Shown here piece by piece: positions 52,850-52,870 of a DNA stretch of 52,870 nucleotides; the first letter of the stretch is position 1, and each line of letters opens with the position of its first letter. The notes beneath the pieces were generated by a model that was not told the DNA's origin, searched no databases, and saw only the letters and a list, made by a program, of their open reading frames with translations. Origin of the DNA: Chara braunii (lineage: Eukaryota; Streptophyta; Charophyceae; Charales; Characeae); NCBI GenBank assembly GCA_003427395.1, contig BFEA01000173.1:546107-598976 (forward strand), given 5' to 3'. The position numbers were made by a program, and so were the translations under genes.

Positions 52850-52870
52850 ACACACACACACACACACACA
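52850..52870 (+). repeat. (CA)n microsatellite at the window edge
   Basis: ACACAC run of about 20 bases cut off by the end of the window. Confidence 0.85.

Overview
The window looks like repeat-dominated nuclear DNA from a eukaryote with a large genome. It holds decayed non-LTR and Ty3-type LTR retrotransposons, long microsatellites (CA, GA/CT, TG, TA, ATT), a satellite array and hairpin elements. I found no operons, rRNA, tRNA or intact host gene. A plant-lineage host is suggested by LINEs ending in a zf-RVT-like finger, a primer-binding site close to the 3' end of plant tRNA-Asp, and Ogre-like retroelement architecture. A charophyte such as Chara is my best guess, but this is an impression and no search was run. 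Two Nextera mate-pair junction adapters (1756-1791, 50524-50561), a 580-base N gap and scattered Ns mark this as a draft short-read scaffold.

Layout. 1-6.1 kb: microsatellites, three hairpin or MITE-like inverted repeats and no credible gene. 6.5-11.6 kb: two related, broken LINEs on the minus strand; the second has a poly-A tail abutting the reverse transcriptase of the first. 11.6-13.9 kb: nothing recognised. 13.9-16.0 kb: repeats R1 and R2 and a 142-bp tandem repeat. R1 recurs in direct orientation, and R2 inverted, at 50.8-52.5 kb. 16.8-18.3 kb: a higher-order satellite built from about 36-bp modules, each carrying the hairpin CCCGCT-GCT-AGCGGG. 18.9-20.2 kb: an old ~550-bp tandem repeat. 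21.5-22.6 kb: 5' half of a retrotransposon gag gene.

22,577-49,455: a ~26.9-kb Ty3/gypsy element inserted into that gag gene. It has a 4-bp target duplication (GTGG), and the zinc-knuckle half of gag resumes in frame at 49,456. The inner element has LTR-like ends of 7.5 and 7.8 kb (TG...CA), a tRNA-Asp-type primer site, a leader of several diverged copies of an unrecognised ~130-150-residue domain (also present in each LTR), gag, and pol in the order protease-RT-RNase H-integrase. After pol come tandem repeats, an antisense ORF, and a hairpin plus purine tract at the 3' LTR. Each LTR carries a segment the other lacks: an RT plus a Pro/Ser/Thr-rich ORF in the 5' LTR, and a 3.4-kb TTGAC-rich segment in the 3' LTR.

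Every retroelement gene here is broken by stops, frameshifts or lost catalytic residues. Many lesions look like C-to-T (or complementary G-to-A) transitions, as expected of methylated, silenced repeats. The most novel-looking items are the repeated leader/LTR domain family, the palindromic satellite and the mosaic giant LTRs.
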